From Maribacter sp. MMG018 (GTDB lineage Bacteria > Bacteroidota > Bacteroidia > Flavobacteriales > Flavobacteriaceae), in contig NZ_JAGJEC010000004.1 of NCBI RefSeq assembly GCF_018100785.1, forward strand, positions 124,001-188,000: DNA of 64,000 nucleotides. Direction: 5' to 3'. The notes under the pieces were generated by a model. It was not told the origin of the DNA. It did not search any database and saw only the letters and a list, made by a program, of their open reading frames with translations. Positions 35,889 through 45,700 of the stretch are shown piece after piece; the stretch's first letter is position 1, and each line of letters opens with the position of its first letter. The position numbers were made by a program, and so were the translations under genes.

Positions 35889-35924
35889 CCAAAAATAGCT
35901 AGGTGATTACCTAGCTATTTTTGG
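35889..35924. terminator. Bidirectional intrinsic terminator
   Basis: A perfect 16-base stem with a GATT loop (CCAAAAATAGCTAGGT then ACCTAGCTATTTTTGG). The A and T runs make it work in both directions, serving the PepSY-like gene and the convergent CoA-transferase gene. Confidence 0.9.
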
Positions 35925-35979
35925 TTATATACATTTACAAAGACATTTCTACCTATGATGAAGGTAGGATCGCTAATGA

Positions 35980-37488
35980 TCAAGCATGATCATTGGCATA
36001 TTCCTGCATCTTCATAGTCCCTTGACTCCTGAACTGTGTATGCCAACTAAAGGCTTTTTGAAGTATGTGCGGAGTATGCCCGCCCTGTTCGTAAGCTTCT
36101 TCGAAATATTCTGTTAGTTGCCCTTTGTACTCTGGGTGTACGCAGTTTTCAATAATTACACGGGCCCTTTCTATGGGTGCCAATCCCCTAATATCGGCCA
36201 AACCTTGTTCGGTAACCAATATATCTACATCGTGCTCGGTATGATCGGTATGCGAAACCATGGGAACAATATGAGAAATCTTACCCCCTTTAGACATCGA
36301 GGGGCAGGCAAATATGCTCAAGTAACCGTTTCTTGCAAAATCGCCCGAACCGCCGATACCGTTCATCATTTTGGTACCTGTAATATGGGTAGAGTTCACG
36401 TTTCCGTATATGTCGAACTCAATGGCGGTATTTATGCCAATAACTCCCAAACGGCTAATGACCTCGGCAGCGTTGCTAATATTTTGGGGTCGTAATATGA
36501 GCTTGTCCTTATACTTTTCAAAATCACCGAAAACCCTGCGGGAACATTCCTCGGTCACGGTGATGGAAGATGCCGAGGCAAACACCAATTTTCCGGAATC
36601 GAAAAGCTCAAAAGTGCTGTCTTGAAGTACTTCAGAGTACATGGTCAGGTTCTTGAACCTACTGTTGGTAAAACCAGATAAAATGGCATTGGCCGTTTTA
36701 CCGATACCTGCCTGCAACGGTAATAGCGATTCCGTTAGCCTACCTTCGTCCACCTCTTTTTCTAAAAACTTAAGAATATGATTGGAAATGGCCGTTGTTT
36801 TTTCATCCGGTGCGGCAATTACCGCAGGACTATCGGGAACCTCGGTGAACACAATGGCCGCCACTTTTTCCGGGTCTATTTTTATGTACGGCACCCCAAT
36901 TCGCGTATCTGGCTCAAGTATAGGTATGATATCCCTATTGGGCTGCTTTTTTAGAAATTTCACATCGTGCACCCCGGCGAGGTCTTCAGGAAAAGTCTTG
37001 TTGATCTCTATAATGATCTTGTTCGCCTTCTCGGTAAAAATAGGTGAATTACCGACCGAGGTAGTAGGTATGATATATCCTTCTTCGGTAACGGCCACCG
37101 CCTCTATAATGGCTACATCTATTTTAAAGGTATCTATACTTTGCAGCATATCGGCAGTTTGCCCCAAATGTTGGTCTACATATAGCACTTCATGATTATT
37201 GATACTCTTTCTTAGGGTGGGATCGGCCTGAAAAGGCATTCTTTTATATAGCGCCCCATTTTTTGCCAAATCGGCATCGGTATCGTACCCTAGGGAAGCT
37301 CCACTTAAAACCGTTACTTTCAGCTCTTCGTAAAGTGCTCTTTCCGCCACTTTTGGCAAAACGGTCTTGCTATCTCCTGCCTTTGTAAAACCACTGACTC
37401 CCAAGACATCACGGTTTTTAATGAGCAAGGCCGCCTTTTCGGGTGTTTGAACCTTGTCTTTGTACGGGGCATATTTAATTCTGTCCAT
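35980..37488 (-). CDS. Acetyl-CoA hydrolase/succinyl-CoA:acetate CoA-transferase family
   Basis: A 502-residue class I CoA-transferase of the Cat1/AarC type. The catalytic Glu is probably Glu286 in LTMYSEVLQD, where AarC has its nucleophile, and the GGSGDFARNG motif (379-388) forms the oxyanion-hole loop. The length fits the family. The likely reaction moves CoA between succinate and acetate, or hydrolyses acetyl-CoA, in the cytoplasm. An AraC-type regulator lies divergently 184 bases away and may control it. Confidence 0.93.
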   Translation of the reverse strand: MDRIKYAPYKDKVQTPEKAALLIKNRDVLGVSGFTKAGDSKTVLPKVAERALYEELKVTVLSGASLGYDTDADLAKNGALYKRMPFQADPTLRKSINNHEVLYVDQHLGQTADMLQSIDTFKIDVAIIEAVAVTEEGYIIPTTSVGNSPIFTEKANKIIIEINKTFPEDLAGVHDVKFLKKQPNRDIIPILEPDTRIGVPYIKIDPEKVAAIVFTEVPDSPAVIAAPDEKTTAISNHILKFLEKEVDEGRLTESLLPLQAGIGKTANAILSGFTNSRFKNLTMYSEVLQDSTFELFDSGKLVFASASSITVTEECSRRVFGDFEKYKDKLILRPQNISNAAEVISRLGVIGINTAIEFDIYGNVNSTHITGTKMMNGIGGSGDFARNGYLSIFACPSMSKGGKISHIVPMVSHTDHTEHDVDILVTEQGLADIRGLAPIERARVIIENCVHPEYKGQLTEYFEEAYEQGGHTPHILQKAFSWHTQFRSQGTMKMQEYANDHA

Positions 37489-37611
37489 CTTCTTAATGTA
37501 TATTTTATAATTTTTGGTTAGAAAAATTCTCTATTTGATCAATATTTTTCTTCTGGTTGCCGTTTTCTCAAAAAACGAGCCTGTAATTTATAGAAGATAT
37601 TTTATGTCTAT

Positions 37612-37623
37612 TTATTTAAATAA
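37612..37623. promoter_or_regulatory. Palindrome between divergent genes
   Basis: TTATTTAAATAA is a perfect 12-base palindrome in the region shared by the CoA-transferase and AraC genes. AT-rich palindromes occur by chance in such DNA, so confidence is low. Confidence 0.25.
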
Positions 37624-37672
37624 GACAATGTTTTATTAATTTAGTGCATAACCGGTCTTACAGCAATTAACC

Positions 37673-38479
37673 ATGAACAGTAAGTATTATTTAACCGAGG
37701 TAGACAAGAAGCCCCACAGCATTTTTTGTTACCATAATTTAATGGGCGAAACGTTCATTGAACCACACTCACATGATAAGGGGCAGTTTTTATATACCGA
37801 GGGAGGGGTAGTGCATGTGAAGACAGATAGTAGAATGTACTATTTACCGGCCAGACATTACATGTGGATACCGCCGGGGGTAAGGCATGCCATTTACCCC
37901 AGTTCTCCACGTGTTATTATGAGAAACCTATACTTCCCCATGTCATCGAACGCCTCCGGATTCTATAAAAAAGAAGGTATTTACCCGATCAACAACCTAT
38001 TAATGGAGTTGTTGCTGTTTACCAAAACATGGAACGGCGATATCACCAAGTCGCAAAAAAGTAAATATGCCGTGGTCTATGCCTTTAAAGAATTGCTAAA
38101 GCAAACGGTCTCAAAATCTTTACATTTAGAACTGCCACATGCGAACGATAAACGATTGATCAATATTATAAATTACATTACCGAACATCTGCACCAAGAA
38201 CATCTATTACCGCAATTGGCTTCTAATTTTAGTATGACGGACAAGTCGTTATACCGACTCTTTAAAAAAGATGTAGGCATGTCCTTCATCAAATATTACA
38301 CACAACTACGAATTTTTAAGTCTTTGGAGTATCTAATAAACTCTGACCATACCATTTCAGAAATAGCGAATATGGTCGGTTATAACAGCTTGCCGACCTT
38401 TAGCAATACCTTCACGAAAATTATGGGAAAACGGCCTTCTGAATATAGAACATCAAATGAAATCTACTTAGAGTCTTAA
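37673..38479 (+). CDS. AraC-family regulator with N-terminal cupin
   Basis: A 268-residue protein. The N-terminal cupin domain shows EPHSHDKGQFLYTEGGVVHV and WIPPGVRHAI, the pattern of sugar- or acid-sensing AraC proteins. The C-terminal 100 residues hold the two helix-turn-helix units (LLPQLASNFSMTDKSLYRLF and TISEIANMVGYNSLPTFSNTF). It is divergent from the CoA-transferase gene, the best candidate target. The inducer is unknown. Confidence 0.93.
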   Translation: MNSKYYLTEVDKKPHSIFCYHNLMGETFIEPHSHDKGQFLYTEGGVVHVKTDSRMYYLPARHYMWIPPGVRHAIYPSSPRVIMRNLYFPMSSNASGFYKKEGIYPINNLLMELLLFTKTWNGDITKSQKSKYAVVYAFKELLKQTVSKSLHLELPHANDKRLINIINYITEHLHQEHLLPQLASNFSMTDKSLYRLFKKDVGMSFIKYYTQLRIFKSLEYLINSDHTISEIANMVGYNSLPTFSNTFTKIMGKRPSEYRTSNEIYLES

Positions 38480-38542
38480 CCTTTGGTCCATACAAAAATC
38501 GTTTGGAAAAAGAACATCCTTTTAGGTACAGGGCGTTTTACT

Positions 38543-39085
38543 TCAAATAAGGGAAGACGATATTAAAAAAATGTAGAATAGATCCTTATCCTTTACTTTG
38601 GACCGTAAAAAAGCATACGACCTCTTTATTTGTGTCTTTACCGTATTTATAGAAATACCGTTGGTCTCAGCTATTTCAGCATAACTTTGACCATGTAGCA
38701 CAGAAGAAATAAAAATCTCTTTTCTACTTGCGGGCAGTTGGTTCAACAATTCCAACACCCTTTCATAATTATTGGGCTTGTCCAATGCTTTTTGTACTTC
38801 ATATTCTTGTTTGCCAAGGTTTTGAAGTAGCGATTTCTCTTTTATTCTTTTTTTAACGGCAAGCAAACTTAAGTTCTTTACCGCCCTAACGGCATATGCC
38901 TGAAAAGAGACATTAACAGTAAGTGTTTTTCTTTTTGTCCAGTAATAAATAAAGAATTCTTGCACTACATCCGTTGCTTCATCCTTATCCTTCAAAATAG
39001 AGAAAGCCACCAAACACAATAAGGCATAATGTTCTTTGAACAACTTCTCTATTTCGATATGCACTGGGGGGAAGTGGTCTTTCAT
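38543..39085 (-). CDS. ECF-type RNA polymerase sigma factor
   Basis: A 180-residue protein with only sigma regions 2 and 4. Region 2 is LFKEHYALLCLVAFSILKD followed by EATDVVQEFFIYYW; region 4 is LPASRKEIFISSVLHGQSYAEIAETNGISINTVKTQIKR. This is the Bacteroidota ECF group that works with FecR-type anti-sigma factors and SusC-type transducers. The partner FecR gene lies at 41511 on the other strand beyond an amidohydrolase gene; the usual layout places both side by side in the same direction. The ATG at 39085 gives a typical N-terminus. Confidence 0.93.
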   Translation of the reverse strand: MKDHFPPVHIEIEKLFKEHYALLCLVAFSILKDKDEATDVVQEFFIYYWTKRKTLTVNVSFQAYAVRAVKNLSLLAVKKRIKEKSLLQNLGKQEYEVQKALDKPNNYERVLELLNQLPASRKEIFISSVLHGQSYAEIAETNGISINTVKTQIKRSYAFLRSKVKDKDLFYIFLISSSLI

Positions 39086-39261
39086 AGTTTCACATAAACG
39101 TTTTATTAATAGATCGATGAGATATTAACACCCGGTAAGAAACATTTGAAACCACATACAAACCCCTTTTGAAAAAATGTATCAAATAAGGATTAACGGA
39201 ACCGGTACATACTTTGCCACCATACCCTTTTTTAGGAGTAAGCGAATTCTCTTTTACGCCA

Positions 39262-39269
39262 CAAAAATA
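39262..39269 (-). promoter_or_regulatory. Candidate -7 box for the sigma factor gene
   Basis: On the minus strand this reads TATTTTTG, an exact TAnnTTTG match, about 180 bases before the sigma gene. No -33 element at a good distance was found. Confidence 0.35.
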
Positions 39270-39506
39270 TGTTTGATTAGAACAAGTAGCATAATAGGTA
39301 TCTACACGGTCAAGGTTCTCTTTATTTACATAAATGAAACTTTTGTCAATGCTGGTATTACCAAGCCAAAACCTTTTCTGTACCGTCTGTTCAGGTGATG
39401 TTATTAGTGCATTTATAAAATTCCCCTGAACCGACATTGAAAAATATATTATGTTTTGATGAATTAAATGTAATAAATGTTTATTTAATGTAAAAATTTT
39501 AAAAAA

Positions 39507-39540
39507 TTGTCACCCTATTCTCCATTTTACACAACTATTA
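39507..39540 (+). promoter_or_regulatory. Candidate ECF-dependent promoter, copy 1
   Basis: TTGTCACCC, then ATTTTA and AAC at nearly the same spacing, recurs before the FecR gene at 41458-41491. An AACC/CACC-type -35 is usual for ECF promoters. If real it would give the amidohydrolase mRNA a leader of about 280 bases. The rest of the 39086-39819 gap has no convincing gene. Confidence 0.45.
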
Positions 39541-39757
39541 ATTGAGAACATCTCTTTTTTGACTCAAAAAAATACGTTTTTGACAAATTTTAATGCTTAT
39601 TGATATTCAGGTTTTTGATTTCTAAAAGAAATGATATTGCCCAAAACCAACTTCAGTAGCCAGTAAACAGCTTCCTATTTTTTAATAGGAAACAGAAAGT
39701 TCTCACCAGAAAATTATGTGTAAAACACTATGATCTAAAAAACTATCGTAGCCCTAT

Positions 39758-39787
39758 TCAGTCAATTGTAAATGCCAATTAAACATT
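39758..39787 (+). promoter_or_regulatory. Shared leader motif TCAGTCAATTGT, copy 1
   Basis: TCAGTCAATTGT, then AATTAAACATT, lies 33-62 bases before the amidohydrolase start. The same two blocks precede the SusC start at 42740-42764, with seven extra bases between them here. Confidence 0.45.
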
Positions 39788-39819
39788 TTTTTAACCAACA
39801 CATTTAAAACCAAAATGTT

Positions 39820-41403
39820 ATGAAACGTTTTTTATTTACCACCTTTTTAATTATCCCAATTCTGGTTACCGCCCAAATGATCGGTGGCCCGGACAGAAAA
39901 CCGGGGGAGGGCGAGGGACCCTATGACCGCCTTATCATACGAGGTGTCACCATGATCGATGGTACCGGAGGCCCACCAAGGGGACCTGTAGATATCGTCG
40001 TAGAAAAAAATAAAATTGTCGATGTAATATCGGTAGGGGTTCCAAAGGTAGCCATCGACGAATCTAAGCGACCCAAATTAGGTACAGGAAACACCAAAGA
40101 GATCGATGCCAGTGGAAAATATATTATGCCAGGCATTATAGACCTTCATGTACATACCGGCGGTGTACCAAAAGCACCGGAGGCGGAATACACATACAAA
40201 CTTTGGCTTGCCCATGGTATTACTACCGTACGCGGAGTACCTACCGGAGAAGTGGACTGGTCGCTCAACGAACGAGAAAGAAGTGCTAAAAATAAAATCG
40301 TAGCGCCAAGGATCGTTTCTTTTCACAGGCCCGGAAAAGGCAAAGAATGGAAAGGCCGTAAAATACTTACTCCCGAAGATGCCAGGGAATGGGTACGGTA
40401 TGCCAAGAAAAAAGGTATCGATGGCCTAAAGTTAAATTCTCATCGACCAGAAATAATGAAAGCCCTATTGGACGAGGCCAATAGCTTAGGTATGGGCAGC
40501 ACGGCACACTTATCTCAAAACGGTGTAGCACAGATGAATGCCTTAGATGCCGCAAGACTTGGCCTAACCAGTATGACCCATTTTTACGGACTGTTCGAGT
40601 CTATGTACGAAAACAACGATGTACAACCTTGGCCTATAGATATCAACTATGGTGACGAGCAACATAGGTTCGGGCAAGTGGCCAGACAGTGGAACTTGGT
40701 TAAACCGGGCGGAGAAAAATGGAACGCCCTTTTGGACGAGTTTATAGAAATGGATTTTTATATCAACCCGACCATGACCATTTACTCTGCAGGAAGAGAT
40801 GTAATGGCCGCGCGTAATGCCGATTGGCACAAGACCTACACATTGCCCACCCAGATGGATTTCTATACCCCAAACAGATCTAGCCATGGAGCCTATTGGT
40901 TCGACTGGACTACGGAAGACGAAATTGCATGGAAAAAATATTATCAGGTTTGGATGCAATTCTTGAACGAATATAAAAACAGGGGCGGTAAGGTTACCGT
41001 AGGATCCGACTCAGGGTTTATTTACCAACTGTACGGTTTTGGAACCATACTAGAACTAGAAATGCTTCAAGAGGCAGGTTTCCATCCTTTAGAGGTAATA
41101 CGTTCTGCCACCATGAACGGGGCCGAGGAAATTTTTAAGCCCTTGAAAAAACCTATAGAATATGGTGTTATTCGTCCAGGATTATTGGCAGACATGGTAA
41201 TCGTTGATGAAAATCCGTTACAAAACCTAAAAGTTCTTTACGGTACAGGTGCCGTTAGGGTCAACGACGAAACCGGAAAACCAGAACGTGTAGGCGGTGT
41301 TAAATACACTATAAAAGATGGTATTATCTATGACGCCAAACAACTATTAAAAGATGTTGAAGCTATGGTCATAAAACAAAAAAAGGAACGCGGAGAAGAA
41401 TAA
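39820..41403 (+). CDS. Secreted M38-type amidohydrolase, first of two in the locus
   Basis: A 527-residue protein with a Sec signal peptide (FLIIPILVTAQ). All binuclear metal-site residues are in place: His110 and His112 (DLHVHTGG), Lys204 (DGLKLN), His230 (STAHLSQ), His254 (SMTHFYG) and Asp397 (VGSDSGF). The family includes dipeptidases, prolidases and N-acyl-amino-acid hydrolases; the substrate here is unknown. It lies between the sigma factor and FecR genes, and a homologue (51365) ends the locus. The proposed ECF promoter and shared leader motif lie upstream. Confidence 0.93.
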   Translation: MKRFLFTTFLIIPILVTAQMIGGPDRKPGEGEGPYDRLIIRGVTMIDGTGGPPRGPVDIVVEKNKIVDVISVGVPKVAIDESKRPKLGTGNTKEIDASGKYIMPGIIDLHVHTGGVPKAPEAEYTYKLWLAHGITTVRGVPTGEVDWSLNERERSAKNKIVAPRIVSFHRPGKGKEWKGRKILTPEDAREWVRYAKKKGIDGLKLNSHRPEIMKALLDEANSLGMGSTAHLSQNGVAQMNALDAARLGLTSMTHFYGLFESMYENNDVQPWPIDINYGDEQHRFGQVARQWNLVKPGGEKWNALLDEFIEMDFYINPTMTIYSAGRDVMAARNADWHKTYTLPTQMDFYTPNRSSHGAYWFDWTTEDEIAWKKYYQVWMQFLNEYKNRGGKVTVGSDSGFIYQLYGFGTILELEMLQEAGFHPLEVIRSATMNGAEEIFKPLKKPIEYGVIRPGLLADMVIVDENPLQNLKVLYGTGAVRVNDETGKPERVGGVKYTIKDGIIYDAKQLLKDVEAMVIKQKKERGEE

Positions 41404-41457
41404 AAAGTTTCACTGATTTTCCATAACGGAATATTTTTTTCAAAAAAATCAACTTTT

Positions 41458-41491
41458 TTGTCACCCCGAGTTTACATTTTAATAACATATA
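41458..41491 (+). promoter_or_regulatory. Candidate ECF-dependent promoter, copy 2
   Basis: TTGTCACCC with CATTTTA and AAC downstream, about 20-55 bases before the FecR start. The same blocks occur at 39507. This position is what is expected if sigma drives its own anti-sigma gene. Confidence 0.5.
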
Positions 41492-41510
41492 TATAAGAAC
41501 AATATAATTT

Positions 41511-42650
41511 ATGTCTTCAAAATCACGATTAAAAGCTGCATTCGAAACTATTATGGACTCCGGTACCCTTGATTCGGATACGCTCAATAATTTAACCGAA
41601 GAAGAAAGACGTATTGTTCAAAAACTCTATGACGAAGGTTTGGCCAAGGCATCCCATGAGTACATCGACGGATTAAATGTGGATGACGATTGGAAGGCGC
41701 TTACAAAAGAGATGGCCCGATCAGAAAAAAAGGTGGTTCCGTTATGGAAATCAGTTTTAAAATATGCCGCTATCTTCATGGCCCTTTTGGGGATCGCCTA
41801 TTTCTATCAGGTAGCGAACAGTTCAGACACAGATCTTCAGATTACCGAAGATGTGATCGTATTAAAGTTGGGCGACGACAACATAAAGATTATAGACCTA
41901 TCGGCAAAGCAGCAGATCTTGAACAAATCTGGGAAGCTTATAGCTGAACAAGACGGCGATAAGATCAAATATCTGGCAAGTGCCGAAATTGATGAGTTAA
42001 AATTCAATGAGCTGAATATACCGAACGGAAAAATGTTCGAAGTAGAGCTATCCGACGGTACGGTGGTACATATAAATTCGGGGTCTAAAATTAAATATCC
42101 CGTAAAGTTTTTGGAAGGCCAAAAACGAGAAGTATTTATAGAGGGCGAGGCTTATTTTAATGTAACAAAAGATAAAAAACACCCTTTTGTAGTACGTACA
42201 GATTCTGTTAGTGTAGAAGTATTGGGTACAGAGTTCAATATTTCTTCCTATCCGGAAGATTCTGAGATCAAAACTGTTTTGATAGAAGGTTCCGTAAATA
42301 TGGGAAACACCTTTGTACCGGACGACAATATCATTCTTAAGCCCGGAAATAAAGGGTCTTGGCACAAAACAGAACACCAAACAAAATTAGAGGAGGTAGA
42401 TGTGGACATCTATACCGGTTGGATGAGAGGCGAATTATATTTTGACAATACCAGGTTTGAAGACATGACCAAGAAATTGGAGCGCAAATACAATGTGCGC
42501 ATTACCAACAAAAACCCAATCTTGGCCCAAAAGATACTGACCGCAAAATTTAGCTCGCAAATAGAAAGTATTGAAGATGTATTGACTTCTATCCGGGAAA
42601 TATATCCGTTTGATTACGAAATAACCAATAACCAAATATTAATTTATTAA
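41511..42650 (+). CDS. FecR-family anti-sigma factor
   Basis: A 379-residue inner-membrane protein. Residues 1-78 are the cytoplasmic sigma-binding part, residues 83-99 a transmembrane helix (YAAIFMALLGIAYFYQV), residues 165-270 the FecR domain (NIPNGKMFEVELSDGTVVHI, EVFIEGEAYFNV, VLGTEFNISSYPEDSEI), and about residues 305-379 the DUF4974/STN-like end (RFEDMTKKLERKYNVRI). It would hold the ECF sigma factor inactive until the STN domain of SusC signals. The gene is followed by SusC after a 146-base leader with a hairpin. Confidence 0.95.
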   Translation: MSSKSRLKAAFETIMDSGTLDSDTLNNLTEEERRIVQKLYDEGLAKASHEYIDGLNVDDDWKALTKEMARSEKKVVPLWKSVLKYAAIFMALLGIAYFYQVANSSDTDLQITEDVIVLKLGDDNIKIIDLSAKQQILNKSGKLIAEQDGDKIKYLASAEIDELKFNELNIPNGKMFEVELSDGTVVHINSGSKIKYPVKFLEGQKREVFIEGEAYFNVTKDKKHPFVVRTDSVSVEVLGTEFNISSYPEDSEIKTVLIEGSVNMGNTFVPDDNIILKPGNKGSWHKTEHQTKLEEVDVDIYTGWMRGELYFDNTRFEDMTKKLERKYNVRITNKNPILAQKILTAKFSSQIESIEDVLTSIREIYPFDYEITNNQILIY

Positions 42651-42712
42651 AAAAACCAAACCAAACGCCAATGAACTAGACCCACGCTAACTTAAATGAC
42701 TGAAAAATAAAA

Positions 42713-42740
42713 ATCGGGAAATGTTGCCGCATTCCCCGAT
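42713..42740 (+). promoter_or_regulatory. Hairpin in the FecR-SusC gap
   Basis: ATCGGGAAATG-TTGCCG-CATTCCCCGAT forms an 11-base stem with one mismatch, directly before the shared TCAGTCAATTGT motif. There is no T run, so it may be a processing or attenuation element rather than a terminator. Confidence 0.4.
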
Positions 42741-42764
42741 CAGTCAATTGTGAATTAAACATTG
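42740..42764 (+). promoter_or_regulatory. Shared leader motif TCAGTCAATTGT, copy 2
   Basis: TCAGTCAATTGT followed by GAATTAAACATTG, 33-57 bases before the SusC start; matches 39758-39787. Confidence 0.45.
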
Positions 42765-42796
42765 TACCAACAACTATTTAAATCCAACACAAAACT

Positions 42797-45700
42797 ATGA
42801 AAAAATATAGAAGCGGTGTCTCACCGTTCCGGATATTGCCAAAAATTGATCTAAAAATGAAACTTACGATTCTTTTTCTGATAGTTTCATTATTAAAGAT
42901 CCAGGCCAATAATTATACGCAAGGTGACAAATTCACCTTAGATCTAGAAAGAGCCAGTTTTGAAAAAGTTTTTGAAGAAATCGAAGCCATTTCTGAATAT
43001 CGATTTTTATTTGAAAGCAATGAAATTGAGCTCGACAGAAAAATTACACTGAAAGTCAAGAACAAGAAAATAACGGAAGTTCTGGATTTTCTTTTTAAGG
43101 ACACTTACATTAAATATAGGATAAAAGGGAGACAGGTAATTCTTATCAATGCCGAAATAAAACCTTTTCTTCAAAACCCCAAAGCTTCTTTAGACAACGA
43201 AAAAGAATCGGGGGCAACAGTACAACAACAAGTTAGCGGTGTTATCTACGACGGCCAAGGGCAACCTTTACCCGGGGCCAACGTACTTGAAAAAGGAACT
43301 ACCAATGGATCACAAACAGATTTTGACGGTAATTTTACCATCTCGGTAGCCAGTGATGCCATCTTAGTAGTTTCCTATATTGGTTTTAAGACCAAAGAAG
43401 TACCGGTAAACAACCAGAGCACCATTAGCATTACACTTGAAGAGGACTCCGCCCAATTGGACGAGGTGGTGGTTACCGCCTTAGGTATTTCTAGAGAGAA
43501 AAAATCGTTGGGTTACGCTACCCAAGAAATTGACGGGGAAGATGTAAACAGAACGCCCACAGATAACGTAGCCAATGCGCTCTCCGGTAAGATCGCCGGT
43601 GTTCAGATCAAGAACAACACCAACCTTGGGGGATCTACCAATGTAGTGATCAGGGGTAGTACGTCGTTAACGGGAAACAACCAAGCATTGTTCGTAGTGG
43701 ACGGTGTTCCGGTAAGTAATTCCAACTTCAACACATCTGACCAACAAAATGGTACCGGGGGTTTTGATTACGGAAATATGGCCTCTGACATTAACCCGAA
43801 CGATATTAAATCCATTAACGTACTTAAAGGCGCCGCAGCCACCGCCCTATACGGGTCAAGGGCCACGAACGGAGCCGTTATCATCACCACCAAATCCGGT
43901 TCCGGGGCCAAAAAAAAACCAACCGTTACCATTAACTCCAATGTTACCGTTGGTTGGATAGACGAATCTACATGGCCAGAATTTCAATATGAGTATGGTA
44001 CCGGTTACGGTGCGGTATATGGTTCTGGTGGCGATAGTTTTTTTGTAGATAACGATGTTGATGGCGACGGAGTTGTTGACATGGTCACTCCTTCTACCGC
44101 ATATGGTTCTTACGGAGCTCCGTTCGACTCTAATTTAATGGTATACCAATGGGATTCTTTTTACGAAGGTTCGCCTACTTATTTACAACCCACCCCTTGG
44201 GAGGCACCAAAGGACAAACTGATTTCTTTCTTCGAAACACCCATAACAACGACCAATAGTGTTGCCGTTGCCGGTGCCGGGGAAAAAGCTACCTATAGAA
44301 TAGCTTATACAAGATTTAACCAAGATGGTATACTGCCAAACAGTAACCTTACCAGAGATAATATCTCTATAAATACCACTTTTGACATTACCGATAAATT
44401 ATCCGTTTCCGGTAGTGCCAATTATGTTTTGACCGATGCACTTGGTAGAAACAGAACAGGTAACGAAACAGGCGCCAATGCACAGAACGTAATCTCGTCC
44501 ATGAGAAAGTACTGGGCCATGAACGTTGGTGTTCAAGAATTAAAAGACGCCTATTTTAGTACGGGCAACAACGTTGACCCTTTTATGGGAGGTACCATAG
44601 ACAACCCTTATTGGGTAGTTTACGAGAACTATCAAAACGATTCTAGAAGTAGAATTTTCGGAAACGTTTCCGCAAAATATAAGTTCACCGATTGGTTGAA
44701 TATAGAAGGAAGAGTATCATTGGACACTTATTCCTTTATACAGGAAGAAAGAAACAACAAAGGTACTGCCGGTGCAGTTGGTAGATATTCTAGAAGAAAT
44801 ATCAACTATAGCGAGGAGAACTACGATCTTATGTTGAATTTTAATAAGTACGTTACCGATAAATTAAATATTAGCGGTGTACTTGGTACCAATATTAGAA
44901 GAACAGATCTAAGCTCTATATATGCAGAAACCAATGGTGGTCTGGTATTGGAAGGATTATATTCACTTTCCAATTCGTATAGCCAACCAGCGGCACCTAT
45001 TGAAAATGTCGAAAAAGTAGGTGTTGATGGTTTTTATGGACTGGCATCTTTCGGTTATGACAACCTAATTTATTTGGATGTAACCGGTAGATTTGACCAT
45101 TCCTCTACATTACCATCGGAAAACAGCACCTATTTCTACCCATCTATCTCATCGAGTTTTGTTTTTTCCAACATCATAGACAAAAGCTGGTTGAGCTTTG
45201 GTAAGTTCCGTTTAAATTATGCCGAAGTAGGAAGCTCTGCACCTGCCAATAGCTTGGTAGATGTTTTAGACAAACCAACACCTTTTGGATCTGTAGCCCT
45301 CTATGGCACCAATGCGACCAAAAACAACCAAGACCTGGTTCCAGAAAAAACCGTGAGTATTGAGACAGGTTTGGAAATGAGGTTTTTGAACAGCCGTGTG
45401 GGCATGGACCTATCGTTGTACAAGACCAACTCTAAAGACCAGATTATACCCGTAGCAGTTTCAACAGCGACAGGTTATAGCTCTAAATTTGTAAACGCCG
45501 GGGAAATAGAGAACAAGGGTATAGAAATTGCACTTGACGGAAATATTATTCCGACAGGAGATTTTCAATGGAAAGCCAATGTTAACTGGGCCAAAAATGA
45601 AAGCACCGTTCTGTCTCTTTTCGAAGGTGGAAGCAACTTACAGTTAGGTTCTGTCTCTGGGGTCAGTATCAATGCAACCGTGGGCGAACCATACGGAACT

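Noticed and set aside
39090-39437. A 115-codon minus-strand frame just upstream of the sigma factor gene
   Set aside because: It lacks a signal peptide or known motif, has an odd composition, overlaps another open frame on the other strand, and occupies the place where the sigma gene's promoter should lie.
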